A stretch of DNA of 64,000 nucleotides, taken from NCBI RefSeq assembly GCF_964332355.1, contig NZ_OZ201293.1, forward strand, positions 2,852,001 through 2,916,000. Reading direction: 5' to 3'. The stretch is from Imbroritus primus (GTDB taxonomy: Bacteria > Pseudomonadota > Gammaproteobacteria > Burkholderiales > Burkholderiaceae). Every line of letters starts with the position of its first letter. Position 1 is the first letter of the stretch. Shown one piece after another: positions 1-7,796 of this stretch. Below the pieces are notes generated by a model that did no database searches, was not told where the DNA came from, and worked only from the letters and a program-made list of their open reading frames with translations. The position numbers were made by a program, and so were the translations under genes.

Positions 1-246
1 CGGCACGACCAGGTCGACGTCCTGCGCGGGCGCGAGGCGCAGCGCCCCTTCGTCCAGTAGGCGCGCGGCTGTGGCGGTATCCGCCGCCAGGCCGCCGATC
101 ACCGCGGCCTGCAGCGCGGTGTTGCGCACCGCCTGCGGCGGCTCGCCGGCATACGGCGGACCAGCATGGAACAAAGTGTTGCGGGGAAGATCTGGCTTGG
201 CATCGCCAAATCGCACCACCCGGGTCAAACGTGCCGTCTTGCTCAT
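1..246 (-). CDS. DUF1116 family protein (AllG/YlbE-like), N-terminal fragment
   Basis: An open frame runs leftward from an ATG at 246 off the window edge, giving 82 residues. A loop LFHAGPP near residue 23 is followed by a small-residue helix (ALQAAVIGGLAAD) and an LLDEGA...P segment. This pattern resembles what I recall of the N-terminal part of YlbE/AllG proteins (LHAGPP, then GACVGACLFEG, then a conserved proline). Known members act with FdrA and AllH as oxamate carbamoyltransferase in allantoin breakdown; others are uncharacterised. The rest of the gene, and probably its operon, lies left of the window. It is transcribed away from the ABC operon. Assignment is by remembered family pattern only, so moderate. 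Confidence 0.5.
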   Translation of the reverse strand, partial: MSKTARLTRVVRFGDAKPDLPRNTLFHAGPPYAGEPPQAVRNTALQAAVIGGLAADTATAARLLDEGALRLAPAQDVDLVVP

Positions 247-767
247 ACCTGCCCACACTCCTTCGCCGCCCTGAGCGGCCTGATGGTGATTGCCTTGCTG
301 TCTGTTGTCGCGCGTTGCTTGCGTGTCGTCGTTTACTGCATGGATGCCACAGCGGTGCGCCATGCTGGCGCAGGGCAATCGTCCATATCGGTGCAACTTG
401 CCCCGCGCTTGCGCGTCCTGTCACCACTTCGCCCACTTCCTCGGCGATCTTCTCGCGCCGCTGGTCTCGCGTGTGCCGCAGACCAGCGTGGCAGCGGCGG
501 GCACGCCGCACCATTGATCCTAAGATACCATTTATAGAATATTAGTAAATAGATTCCCAGAAAAATTTACAGCATACTGAGCATCTCTCTCCGGCACGCT
601 ATTTGCATATAACACCTCGCAACACGCAATAGAATGCACATCTGCACCAGCTTCACGTGATCCGTGATTCGGTGCTACTCTGGGTCTTCTTCCGCCCCAC
701 ATTCGCGCGGGCAATCGGGCACCTACCACCACATATCAGTACAAACCATAACTGGGGTCAAAAGGTA

Positions 768-796
768 TTGATATATAGTCATTCTATTGTTAGATT
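768..796 (+). promoter_or_regulatory. Putative sigma70 promoter of ABC operon
   Basis: TTGATA at 768-773 (5 of 6 to the -35 consensus) is followed after 17 bases by TAGATT at 791-796 (4 of 6 to the -10). It lies about 95 bases before the start of the substrate-binding protein gene. The -10 overlaps the palindrome at 788-813. Confidence 0.5.
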
Positions 797-813
797 GATA
801 GTGCTATCTAACA
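788..813. promoter_or_regulatory. Operator-like palindrome with TGTTAGA half-sites
   Basis: TGTTAGAT (788-795) and ATCTAACA (806-813) are perfect inverted 8-mers separated by 10 bases. The left arm covers the predicted -10, so a bound protein would block transcription. The same TGTTAGA/TCTAACA half-site occurs in the 28-bp palindrome before the molybdenum hydroxylase operon (21719-21746). The GntR regulator encoded at 21789 is one candidate ligand, by inference. Confidence 0.55.
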
Positions 814-891
814 TAGCGTCGTTGCGTTGTTCATTCGCGAAGTTCCGTTGTTGTTTCATTGGTATGGCATGACACACGAGGAGAAAGCAGC

Positions 892-2046
892 ATGAGTAAG
901 GCATTTTTTAGGATGACACTGGGCGCGGCAGCAGCTTGCTTTGCGTTCAGCGCGGGAGCCCAGTCGGGCGGGGTAATCAAGATCGGGGTCAACCAGCCGC
1001 TGACTGGCGTGGTGGCTGCCTCCGGTAATTTCGTGACCAACGGCGCCAAGATCGCCGCTGACGAGATCAACGCCAAGGGCGGCGTTCTCGGCAGCAAGAT
1101 CGAGCTGGTGATCGAGGACAACAAGAGCAACCCGACGGAAGCGGCCAACGCGACCGAAAAGCTGATCGTGCGCGACAAGGTGCCGGTCCTGATGGGTGCG
1201 TGGAGCTCGACCTACACGCTTGCGGCCATGCCCAAGCTGATGGAATACAAAGTGCCGATGGTGGTGGAAACCTCCAGCTCGGACAAGATCACCAACATGG
1301 GCAATCCGTACGTGTTCCGGATCAGCCCGACCAACGGCATGGAAGCGATGAAGTTCAAGCGCTTCATCCAGCCGATGGGCATCAAGAAAGTTGACTTCCT
1401 CGTCGTGAACAACGACTGGGGCCTGGGCGCCGCCCAGGAGTTCGGCAAGGTCCTGAAAGAAAATGGCGTTTCCGTCGGCCGCACGCTGAACATGGACGCC
1501 GCAGCCCAGGACATGACGGCCCAGCTGTCGACCCTGCGCGGCAGCGATGCCGACACGCTGTTCATCACCACCGGCCCGGAACAGATGACGCTGCTGCTCA
1601 AGCAGGCGCAATCGCTCGGCCTGAAGCGCCGCATCATCACCACCGGCGGCACGCTGCCTGACCAGCTGATCGAACAGGCCGGCTCCGCAGCCAACAACAC
1701 CTACCACGATGCCTTCTTCACGCCGTGGTTCCCGGAACTGTCGTCCAACGCCGCTGCAGCCAAGTACTTTGTTGGCGAGTGGAAGAAGCGCGGCATCAAC
1801 CCGAACGGTATGCCGGAAGGCGCACGTGGCTATGACGGTATCCACACCATCGCTGCAGCGATCGCCAAGGCAGGCGCAGCGGATCCGGAGAAGATCCGCG
1901 CCGCCCTGTGGGAAGTCGAGGTCAGCGGCCTGACCGGCAAGGTCAAGTTCAATAAGGCCGGCCCTGCTGGCAAGGAGAGTGGCCAGAGCATCCCCGACAC
2001 GCATATCGTGAAGATCGAGAACGGCAAGATCGTTCGCACCGAGTAA
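892..2046 (+). CDS. Branched-chain amino acid-type ABC transporter substrate-binding protein
   Basis: A 384-residue periplasmic binding protein of the LivJ/Peripla_BP_6 family. Residues 1-23 form a signal peptide ending AGA, with mature protein from Gln24. The body has the two-lobe LivJ pattern (IKIGVNQPLTG, then AADEINAKGG near the N-terminus). The start at 892 is chosen over the upstream in-frame ATG at 859 because a GAGGAG ribosome site lies just before it and the signal peptide then begins properly. It is first in an operon with two permeases and two ATPases. LivJ relatives also bind aromatic acids, amides and urea, so the ligand here is unknown. It probably feeds the catabolic genes downstream (inference). 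Confidence 0.9.
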   Translation: MSKAFFRMTLGAAAACFAFSAGAQSGGVIKIGVNQPLTGVVAASGNFVTNGAKIAADEINAKGGVLGSKIELVIEDNKSNPTEAANATEKLIVRDKVPVLMGAWSSTYTLAAMPKLMEYKVPMVVETSSSDKITNMGNPYVFRISPTNGMEAMKFKRFIQPMGIKKVDFLVVNNDWGLGAAQEFGKVLKENGVSVGRTLNMDAAAQDMTAQLSTLRGSDADTLFITTGPEQMTLLLKQAQSLGLKRRIITTGGTLPDQLIEQAGSAANNTYHDAFFTPWFPELSSNAAAAKYFVGEWKKRGINPNGMPEGARGYDGIHTIAAAIAKAGAADPEKIRAALWEVEVSGLTGKVKFNKAGPAGKESGQSIPDTHIVKIENGKIVRTE

Positions 2047-2062
2047 AGCATTAGGCAAAAAC

Positions 2063-2091
2063 GGACTGCCCTTGCCTGGCCGGGGCAGTCC
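2063..2091 (+). other. Intercistronic hairpin after binding-protein gene
   Basis: GGACTGCCC (2063-2071) and GGGCAGTCC (2083-2091) form a 9-bp stem with an 11-base loop, in the gap between the binding protein and the first permease. No T-run follows. Such hairpins commonly protect the binding-protein part of the mRNA and raise its level over the membrane components. Confidence 0.5.
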
Positions 2092-2162
2092 TGCTTCACC
2101 TCATATCGCGGATCCAGCGCCTTTCGCGATTGCTTCGTCCCCAGGCGCGTGCGAGAACATCA

Positions 2163-3038
2163 GTGGACCAACTCACTCAGCACATTGCAAATGCGCTGAT
2201 CCTTGGCGGGACTTACGCCCTCCTTGGGATCGGACTGACATTGATCCTCGGGATCATGAAGGTCGTCAACTTCACGCACGGCGAACTGTATGCCTTTGGC
2301 GGTTTCATGGCGTACTACTTTGCTGCGCAGCTTGAATTGAATTTCTTCGTTTCATTGGCTTTCTCGATCATGCTGGGCATTCTGCTCGGCGCCATGATCG
2401 AACGGATACTGCTGCGTCGCATGCGCGGCGCAGATATCGATTCCACCATGATCGTCATGATCGGGTGCTGGATCGCCATGCAGAACTTTGCCCTGCTGAT
2501 CTGGGGCGGCGTTGCCAAGTCCGTCCCCACGCCCTTCCCCACCGAACCGCTCATCATCGGCCCGGTCGCCGTGTCGTGGCTGCGCGTGTTCGTGCTGTTC
2601 GCGGCGGGCGGCCTGATCCTGGCAACCTACCTGCTGATGCACAAGTCGCCGCTCGGCAAGGCCATGCGCGCCACCTTCCAGGACCGCGATACCGCCTCGC
2701 TGATGGGCATCAACGTCAACGCGATCTACACCGCCACCTTCGCGCTCGGCTCCGGCCTGGCGACGGCAGCCGGTGCGCTGCTCGGTCCGGTGTTCGTGGT
2801 CACCACCACCATGGGCAACATGGCCGCGCTCAAGGCCTTTGCCATCGTGATCCTGGGCGGGCTCGGCAACATCCAGGGCGCCGCGATCGGCGGCTTCATC
2901 CTGGCGTTCGCCGAAGAGCTTGGCTCGGGCTACATCTCGTCGGGCTACCGCGATGCCATGGGGTTCATCCTCATCATCCTGGTGCTGATGTTTAAACCTA
3001 CTGGTCTGTTCGCCACGCGCGGGGAGAGAATCGGATGA
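2163..3038 (+). CDS. livH: ABC transporter permease, LivH type
   Basis: A very hydrophobic protein of about 291 residues with roughly eight membrane segments and the LivH signature near the N-terminus (GLTLILGIMKVVNFTHG) and AFAIVILGGLGNIQGA near the C-terminus. It forms half of the inner-membrane channel with LivM. A GTG start at 2163 is chosen because it places the conserved first helix about nine residues in, as in most LivH proteins. An in-frame TTG at 2130 would add eleven residues and cannot be excluded. The stop overlaps the livM start (ATGA), indicating translational coupling. Confidence 0.88.
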   Translation: MDQLTQHIANALILGGTYALLGIGLTLILGIMKVVNFTHGELYAFGGFMAYYFAAQLELNFFVSLAFSIMLGILLGAMIERILLRRMRGADIDSTMIVMIGCWIAMQNFALLIWGGVAKSVPTPFPTEPLIIGPVAVSWLRVFVLFAAGGLILATYLLMHKSPLGKAMRATFQDRDTASLMGINVNAIYTATFALGSGLATAAGALLGPVFVVTTTMGNMAALKAFAIVILGGLGNIQGAAIGGFILAFAEELGSGYISSGYRDAMGFILIILVLMFKPTGLFATRGERIG

Positions 3039-4153
3039 AAAACGTCTGGACCATTATTATCCTGGCGGTACTGCTGACCGTGCCTCTATGGCTCACTGAC
3101 CAGTACTACCTGCATATCGTCATCACGACCGGCATCTTCATCGTGGGCGCCATGAGCCTGAACCTGCTGCTGGGCTATACCGGGCAGCTGAGCCTCGGCC
3201 ACATCGCGTTCTTCGGCATCGGCGCCTATGCCAGTGCACTGACCTCGCTGGGCTTCAACATCCCGGTGTTCTGGAGCGACGAGTACCGCATCATCGTCGA
3301 ACCGTCGCATCCGGCGCTCGGCATCCTGATCGGCACGGCGCTCGCCGGCCTGTGCGGCTACATCGTCGGCAAGCTGTCGTTCAAGATCCGTGGCGCGTAC
3401 TTCGTGATCGTGACCGTCAGCTTTGCGGAAGTCGTGCGCCTGGTGGCCCTCAACTGGGTTGACCTGACGCAAGGCCCGCTGGCACTGAGCAACATCCCCC
3501 CGGCCGGCTACAACCTGCCGCTGCTGGGTGAAGCCACGTTCTGGGCCAAGACGCCGAACTACTACCTGGTGCTGGCACTGGCGCTGCTGTCCTACGTGCT
3601 GATCCGCCGCATCGTGCATTCGCGCATGGGCCGCGCCATGATCGCCCTGCGCGAGAACGAATCGCTGGCGACTTCGATCGGCATCGACGTGACGCGCTAC
3701 CTGGTGTTCGCAGCAGTGATGTCGGCGGCCCTCGCCGGTGCGGCGGGCGCACTGTATGCCCACTACATCCGCATCATCGATCCGGACATCTTCCTGTTCA
3801 TCTACACGGTGACGATGGTCATCATGGTGGTGACGGGCGGCAAGGGCACCCTGGCCGGTCCGATCGTCGGCGGCATCATCTTCGGCATCTTGCCGGTGGG
3901 TCTGCGGACCGTGGCTGGTCCCGAAGTACAGTGGATCGTCTACGGCATCGCCATGATCCTGATCGTGTTCTTCCTGCCGCGCGGCATCGTGCCCGCCGTG
4001 GTCGACTGGTGGTACCGCAAGACCGGCAAGGCGCCGACCCATACGCGTACCCAGCCGCCCTCGCAGAACAACACCGATGGCAAGACCGAAGGTAACTGGA
4101 ACGGTGCCGCCAGCGAAGCGATGCTGACCTCCAAAGCTCTTTCCAGGGATTAA
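3035..4153 (+). CDS. livM: ABC transporter permease, LivM type
   Basis: A 372-residue partner permease of LivH with about ten membrane segments and the LivM motifs NLLLGYTGQLSLGH near residue 45 and VVTGGKGTLAGP near residue 265. After the last helix there is an unusually long hydrophilic tail of about 45 residues (from near 328), rich in Thr, Gln, Asn and Lys, that typical LivM proteins lack. It may be a cytoplasmic extension with no essential role. The start overlaps the livH stop by four bases and livG follows after three bases, so the three are one operon. Confidence 0.88.
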   Translation: MKNVWTIIILAVLLTVPLWLTDQYYLHIVITTGIFIVGAMSLNLLLGYTGQLSLGHIAFFGIGAYASALTSLGFNIPVFWSDEYRIIVEPSHPALGILIGTALAGLCGYIVGKLSFKIRGAYFVIVTVSFAEVVRLVALNWVDLTQGPLALSNIPPAGYNLPLLGEATFWAKTPNYYLVLALALLSYVLIRRIVHSRMGRAMIALRENESLATSIGIDVTRYLVFAAVMSAALAGAAGALYAHYIRIIDPDIFLFIYTVTMVIMVVTGGKGTLAGPIVGGIIFGILPVGLRTVAGPEVQWIVYGIAMILIVFFLPRGIVPAVVDWWYRKTGKAPTHTRTQPPSQNNTDGKTEGNWNGAASEAMLTSKALSRD

Positions 4154-4156
4154 GAC

Positions 4157-4940
4157 ATGACCCAGGCAACACAGAAAAAAGCAATTCTGTCGATCGACCA
4201 TGTGGCAGTGCATTTCGGGGGTCTGGTCGCCATCTCGGACATGACCTTCGACGTCAAGGAAGGCGAACTGCTCAGCCTGATCGGCCCGAACGGCGCCGGC
4301 AAGACCACCGCCTTCAACGTGGTAACCGGCTTCCTGCGTCCCACCAAGGGCGAGGTGCATTTCCGCGGTATTCCGCTGCACAAGCTGAAGCCGCATGAGA
4401 TCGCCAGCACCGGACTGGTGCGGACCTTCCAGAAGACCAGCCTGTTCACCACCAATACGGTGTTCGAGAACGTGCTGACCGGCCTGCACCGTCACGGCAA
4501 TGCCTCGCCGTGGGCCACGCTGCTGGCCCTGCCGAGCATGAAGCGTGAAGAGGCGCAGTTGCGCGAGAAGGTCTGGGAAATCCTCGACTTCATCGGCATC
4601 GCCCATCGCGCGAACGAACTGGGCGGCTCGCTGCCCTACGGTGAACAGCGTCTGCTGGGCGTGGCCGTGGCGCTCGCCGCCGACCCGTCGATGCTGCTGC
4701 TGGACGAACCCGCAGCCGGCATGAACCCGTCGGAAACGGCGGACTTCATGACCCTGCTGGCCAAGATCCGCAAGCGCGGCATCTCGATCCTGCTGGTGGA
4801 GCATGACATGCCGCTGGTGATGGGCGTCTCGGACCGTATCGTGGTGCTGAACTACGGCAAGATCATTGCCAACGGCACGCCGGCCGAGATCCAGGCAAAC
4901 CCCGAGGTGATCCAGGCTTACCTGGGGCAAGGAGTGAAAC

Positions 4941-4954
<14 letters not shown>
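4157..4954 (+). CDS. livG: ABC transporter ATP-binding protein, LivG type
   Basis: A 265-residue ATPase. The Walker A is GPNGAGKT at residues 43-50, the LivG-typical RTFQ Q-loop region lies near 95, and the Walker B is LLLDEPAAGMNP. The ABC signature, normally LSGGQ, reads LPYGEQ. This is common in LivG and is not a defect. The C-terminus carries the short LivG tail (GTPAEIQANPEVIQAYLG). Its last 14 bases overlap livF. It energises uptake by the LivHM channel. Confidence 0.92.
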
Positions 4955-5645
<691 letters not shown>

Positions 5646-5655
5646 TGGGGAAGCA

Positions 5656-5683
5656 CCCTGGCGCAGGGCAACCTGCGTCAGGG
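5656..5683 (+). other. Intercistronic hairpin with GNRA-type loop
   Basis: CCCTGGCGCAGG (5656-5667) pairs with CCTGCGTCAGGG (5672-5683). This gives a 12-bp stem with one G-U pair, closed by a GCAA tetraloop. It sits in the 60 bases between livF and the xdhC-type gene and has no T-run. It could be an mRNA stabiliser or processing site separating transporter from maturation gene. Confidence 0.55.
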
Positions 5684-5705
5684 ATGCGACACCAGACCGG
5701 ACGCG

Positions 5706-6737
5706 ATGGATAGCATTGATCTTGATGTACTGAAGACCGCCGTGCACTGGCACCAGTCGGGCCACAAGGTCCTGATCGGTACCGTGGTAAGGACCTGGGG
5801 CTCGGCCCCCCGGCCCGTGGGCGCAATGATGGCCATCCGCGGAGACGGACACATCAAGGGCTCGGTATCCGGCGGCTGCATCGAGGACGACCTCATCGAC
5901 CAGATGCGCAAGGGCGAGCTTGACTACCGGACGCCCGACCTCGTCACCTATGGCGTCGGCGGCGACCAGGCCCACAAGTTCGGCCTGCCCTGCGGCGGCA
6001 CGCTGCAGGTGCTGCTCGAACCGGTGCGCGACGAATCCTGCCTGCCTGAGCTGGTGGCCACGCTCGAGCGGCGCGAACTGGTGACGCGCTCGGTAGACAT
6101 TGCCACCGGCCATGCCACGCTCACGCCCAGCCACTCCGGCACCGGCGTCGTGTTCGACGGCACGCATCTGATTACCCAGCACGGCCCGCGCTATCGCCTC
6201 GTCATCATCGGCGCGGCGCAGGTTTCGCGCTACCTGGCCGACATCGCCACGGCACTCGACTACCAGGTGATCGTCTGCGACCCGCGTGAAGAATATCTGG
6301 ATACGTGGGACGTCAGCGGCGTCGAAACCTCGCGCGAGATGCCCGATGACCTGATCCTGCGGCTCGAACCCGACAGTTGCACCGCCATCGTCACGCTCAC
6401 GCACGACCCCAAGCTCGATGACATGGCGCTGCTTGAAGCGCTCAAGTCGCCAGCCTTCTACGTCGGCGCCATCGGCTCGCGCCTGAACAACCAGAAGCGC
6501 CGCGAACGGCTGGCGCTGTTCGACCTCACGCCGGACGAAATCGCCCGGCTGCATGGCCCGGTGGGCTTGCATCTTGGGGCCCGTACCCCGCCCGAAATCG
6601 CGGTCTCGATCATTGCCGAGATGACTGCCCTGCGCAACGGCGTGACCGTCACGCAGAAGAAGGATGAAGACGTCGTTGAAGGCGATGCCTGCCCCATCCT
6701 GACCCGCCCACCACGCATTCTCTCCAGGGCTGACTGA
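5706..6737 (+). CDS. XdhC/CoxI family molybdoenzyme maturation protein
   Basis: A 343-residue protein with both XdhC parts. The N-terminal XdhC/CoxI domain has GSAPRPVGAMMA near residue 35 and GSVSGGCIEDD near 55. The C-terminal Rossmann domain has LVIIGAAQVSRYLADIA near 165 and a YVGAIGSR motif near 255. Characterised XdhC proteins bind the molybdenum cofactor and deliver it, after sulfuration, to xanthine-dehydrogenase-family enzymes. That fits the molybdenum hydroxylase encoded at 17-22 kb. Here it is the last gene of the ABC operon, which links uptake and molybdoenzyme assembly. Confidence 0.88.
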   Translation: MDSIDLDVLKTAVHWHQSGHKVLIGTVVRTWGSAPRPVGAMMAIRGDGHIKGSVSGGCIEDDLIDQMRKGELDYRTPDLVTYGVGGDQAHKFGLPCGGTLQVLLEPVRDESCLPELVATLERRELVTRSVDIATGHATLTPSHSGTGVVFDGTHLITQHGPRYRLVIIGAAQVSRYLADIATALDYQVIVCDPREEYLDTWDVSGVETSREMPDDLILRLEPDSCTAIVTLTHDPKLDDMALLEALKSPAFYVGAIGSRLNNQKRRERLALFDLTPDEIARLHGPVGLHLGARTPPEIAVSIIAEMTALRNGVTVTQKKDEDVVEGDACPILTRPPRILSRAD

Positions 6738-6758
6738 CGCGAAAGCCGTAGCCGGCTG

Positions 6759-6775
6759 CCCGATCATGGATCGGG
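6759..6775 (+). other. Hairpin downstream of XdhC-type gene
   Basis: CCCGATC and GATCGGG form a perfect 7-bp stem around a 3-base loop, 21 bases after the stop. It may end the ABC/xdhC transcript, but no T-run follows, so it is only terminator-like. Confidence 0.35.
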
Positions 6776-6808
6776 TCGCCGCTGTACGTTCCGAAGATGT
6801 CAATCTCC

Positions 6809-6823
6809 TGACAGCTTTGTAAT
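6809..6823 (+). promoter_or_regulatory. Cop-box-like operator for copper operon
   Basis: TGACAGCTTTGTAAT closely resembles the CopR/CusR-type copper box (TGACA, four to five bases, TGTNAT). It lies about 130 bases before the Met-rich lipoprotein gene, and a TATATT element (6856-6861) follows. A copper-responsive two-component regulator is the likely ligand, but none is encoded here. Confidence 0.5.
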
Positions 6824-6951
6824 CCAGCAGTCATCTCCCGGTTGCCTATACGTTCTATATTGCAGTCGTGGGCGCCTCGCCCACGTCATGGGGACGTGTG
6901 GCGCCGCCACGCCGGCCTGTGTGGACGGACTCCGCCGAGAAGGACTGCACC

Positions 6952-7497
6952 GTGAAATCATCCAAACCCTGGGCCATGGGCGTGCTCGTGATCACGACTG
7001 CCTTTGCCGCATGCGCGCAGACGACTGCCGAACATGCGCAGCATCATCCTGATGGGGCCGCCACAGCCAACACTCGGCCCGCCCCCGCCACACCAGAGGC
7101 GCAAATGTCCGCCATAGACCGCCAACTGCGCCTGATGCAAGACATGAGCCGCAAGCTCGCCAACGCCAGAACGCCGCAGGAAAGGCAAGCCTTGATGACA
7201 GAGCACCGGAAAACCATGCAGGACAGCATGCAGATGATGGGCCAAATGCAGGATATGCCGATGCCCGGCATGGGCATGAGGGGCGATGGGATGATGATGG
7301 GCGCCGGGATGGCTGGCGGGCCCGCCAGCTCGCCATCGGCGACGCCAGGCGGGGCAGCGCGGCGTGCCCCGGGCATGGGGCCGCAGATGATGGAACGGAT
7401 GATGCAGCGGCATGCCATGATGGAAAAGCGCATGGAAATGATGCAGGCCATGATGCAGATGATGATGGAGAGCATGCCGGCCGCGCCCGCCCGATGA
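6952..7497 (+). CDS. Methionine-rich putative copper-binding lipoprotein
   Basis: A GTG start at 6952 gives 181 residues with a basic-hydrophobic leader ending FAAC at Cys21, a probable lipobox. The mature part has a His cluster (HAQHH), a charged helix (residues 50-85), and then very dense methionine blocks (MQMMGQMQDMPMPGMGMRG; a C-terminal run in which about half of the residues are Met). Met-rich periplasmic proteins bind Cu(I), and the gene precedes a DUF2933 protein and a copper-type P1B ATPase. An upstream in-frame start at 6868 would spoil the signal peptide. Function is inferred from composition and context. Confidence 0.7.
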   Translation: MKSSKPWAMGVLVITTAFAACAQTTAEHAQHHPDGAATANTRPAPATPEAQMSAIDRQLRLMQDMSRKLANARTPQERQALMTEHRKTMQDSMQMMGQMQDMPMPGMGMRGDGMMMGAGMAGGPASSPSATPGGAARRAPGMGPQMMERMMQRHAMMEKRMEMMQAMMQMMMESMPAAPAR

Positions 7498-7556
7498 CCA
7501 ACACAGAGGTAAAAGCGCGATAGGCGCTGGAGCGCCGTTCCGACAGGAAGCAGGCA

Positions 7557-7793
7557 ATGAACTCATCCAGACATCCCGACGAACCGCACGTATCGCCGCG
7601 GCGGCCGCTCATGCTGGCATGGGTGACCTTGCTGCTGATCGCGGTGTTCTATCTGCTGCGAGAACACTGGGGACATGTTCTGGGCTGGTGGCCGTACCTG
7701 CTGCTGATGCTCTGCCCGCTGATGCATCTGCTTCATGGGCATGCAGGACATAGGCCCAGGCACAAACGCCATCACGCAGAAAACGGACGCTGA
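7557..7793 (+). CDS. DUF2933 small membrane protein
   Basis: A 78-residue protein. A short polar N-terminus is followed by two adjacent hydrophobic segments (about residues 19-35 and 43-58) and a His-rich tail (HLLHGHAGHRPRHKRHH). The pattern LLREHWGHVLGWWPYLLLMLCPLMHLLHGH is the DUF2933 signature. These proteins have no proven function and are repeatedly found beside copper and silver efflux genes. The histidines could bind metal. Its stop is three bases from the ATPase start, so the two are co-translated. Confidence 0.8.
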   Translation: MNSSRHPDEPHVSPRRPLMLAWVTLLLIAVFYLLREHWGHVLGWWPYLLLMLCPLMHLLHGHAGHRPRHKRHHAENGR

Positions 7794-7796
7794 ACC

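Larger units (their letters stand above)
247..891. other. Intergenic region, divergent promoters
   Basis: About 645 bases separate the DUF1116 gene from the ABC operon. I see no credible gene here. The stretch 520-830 is clearly AT-richer than its surroundings and holds a sigma70-like promoter and a palindrome described separately. Small frames at 166-537 lack a ribosome binding site and a recognisable product. Confidence 0.6.
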
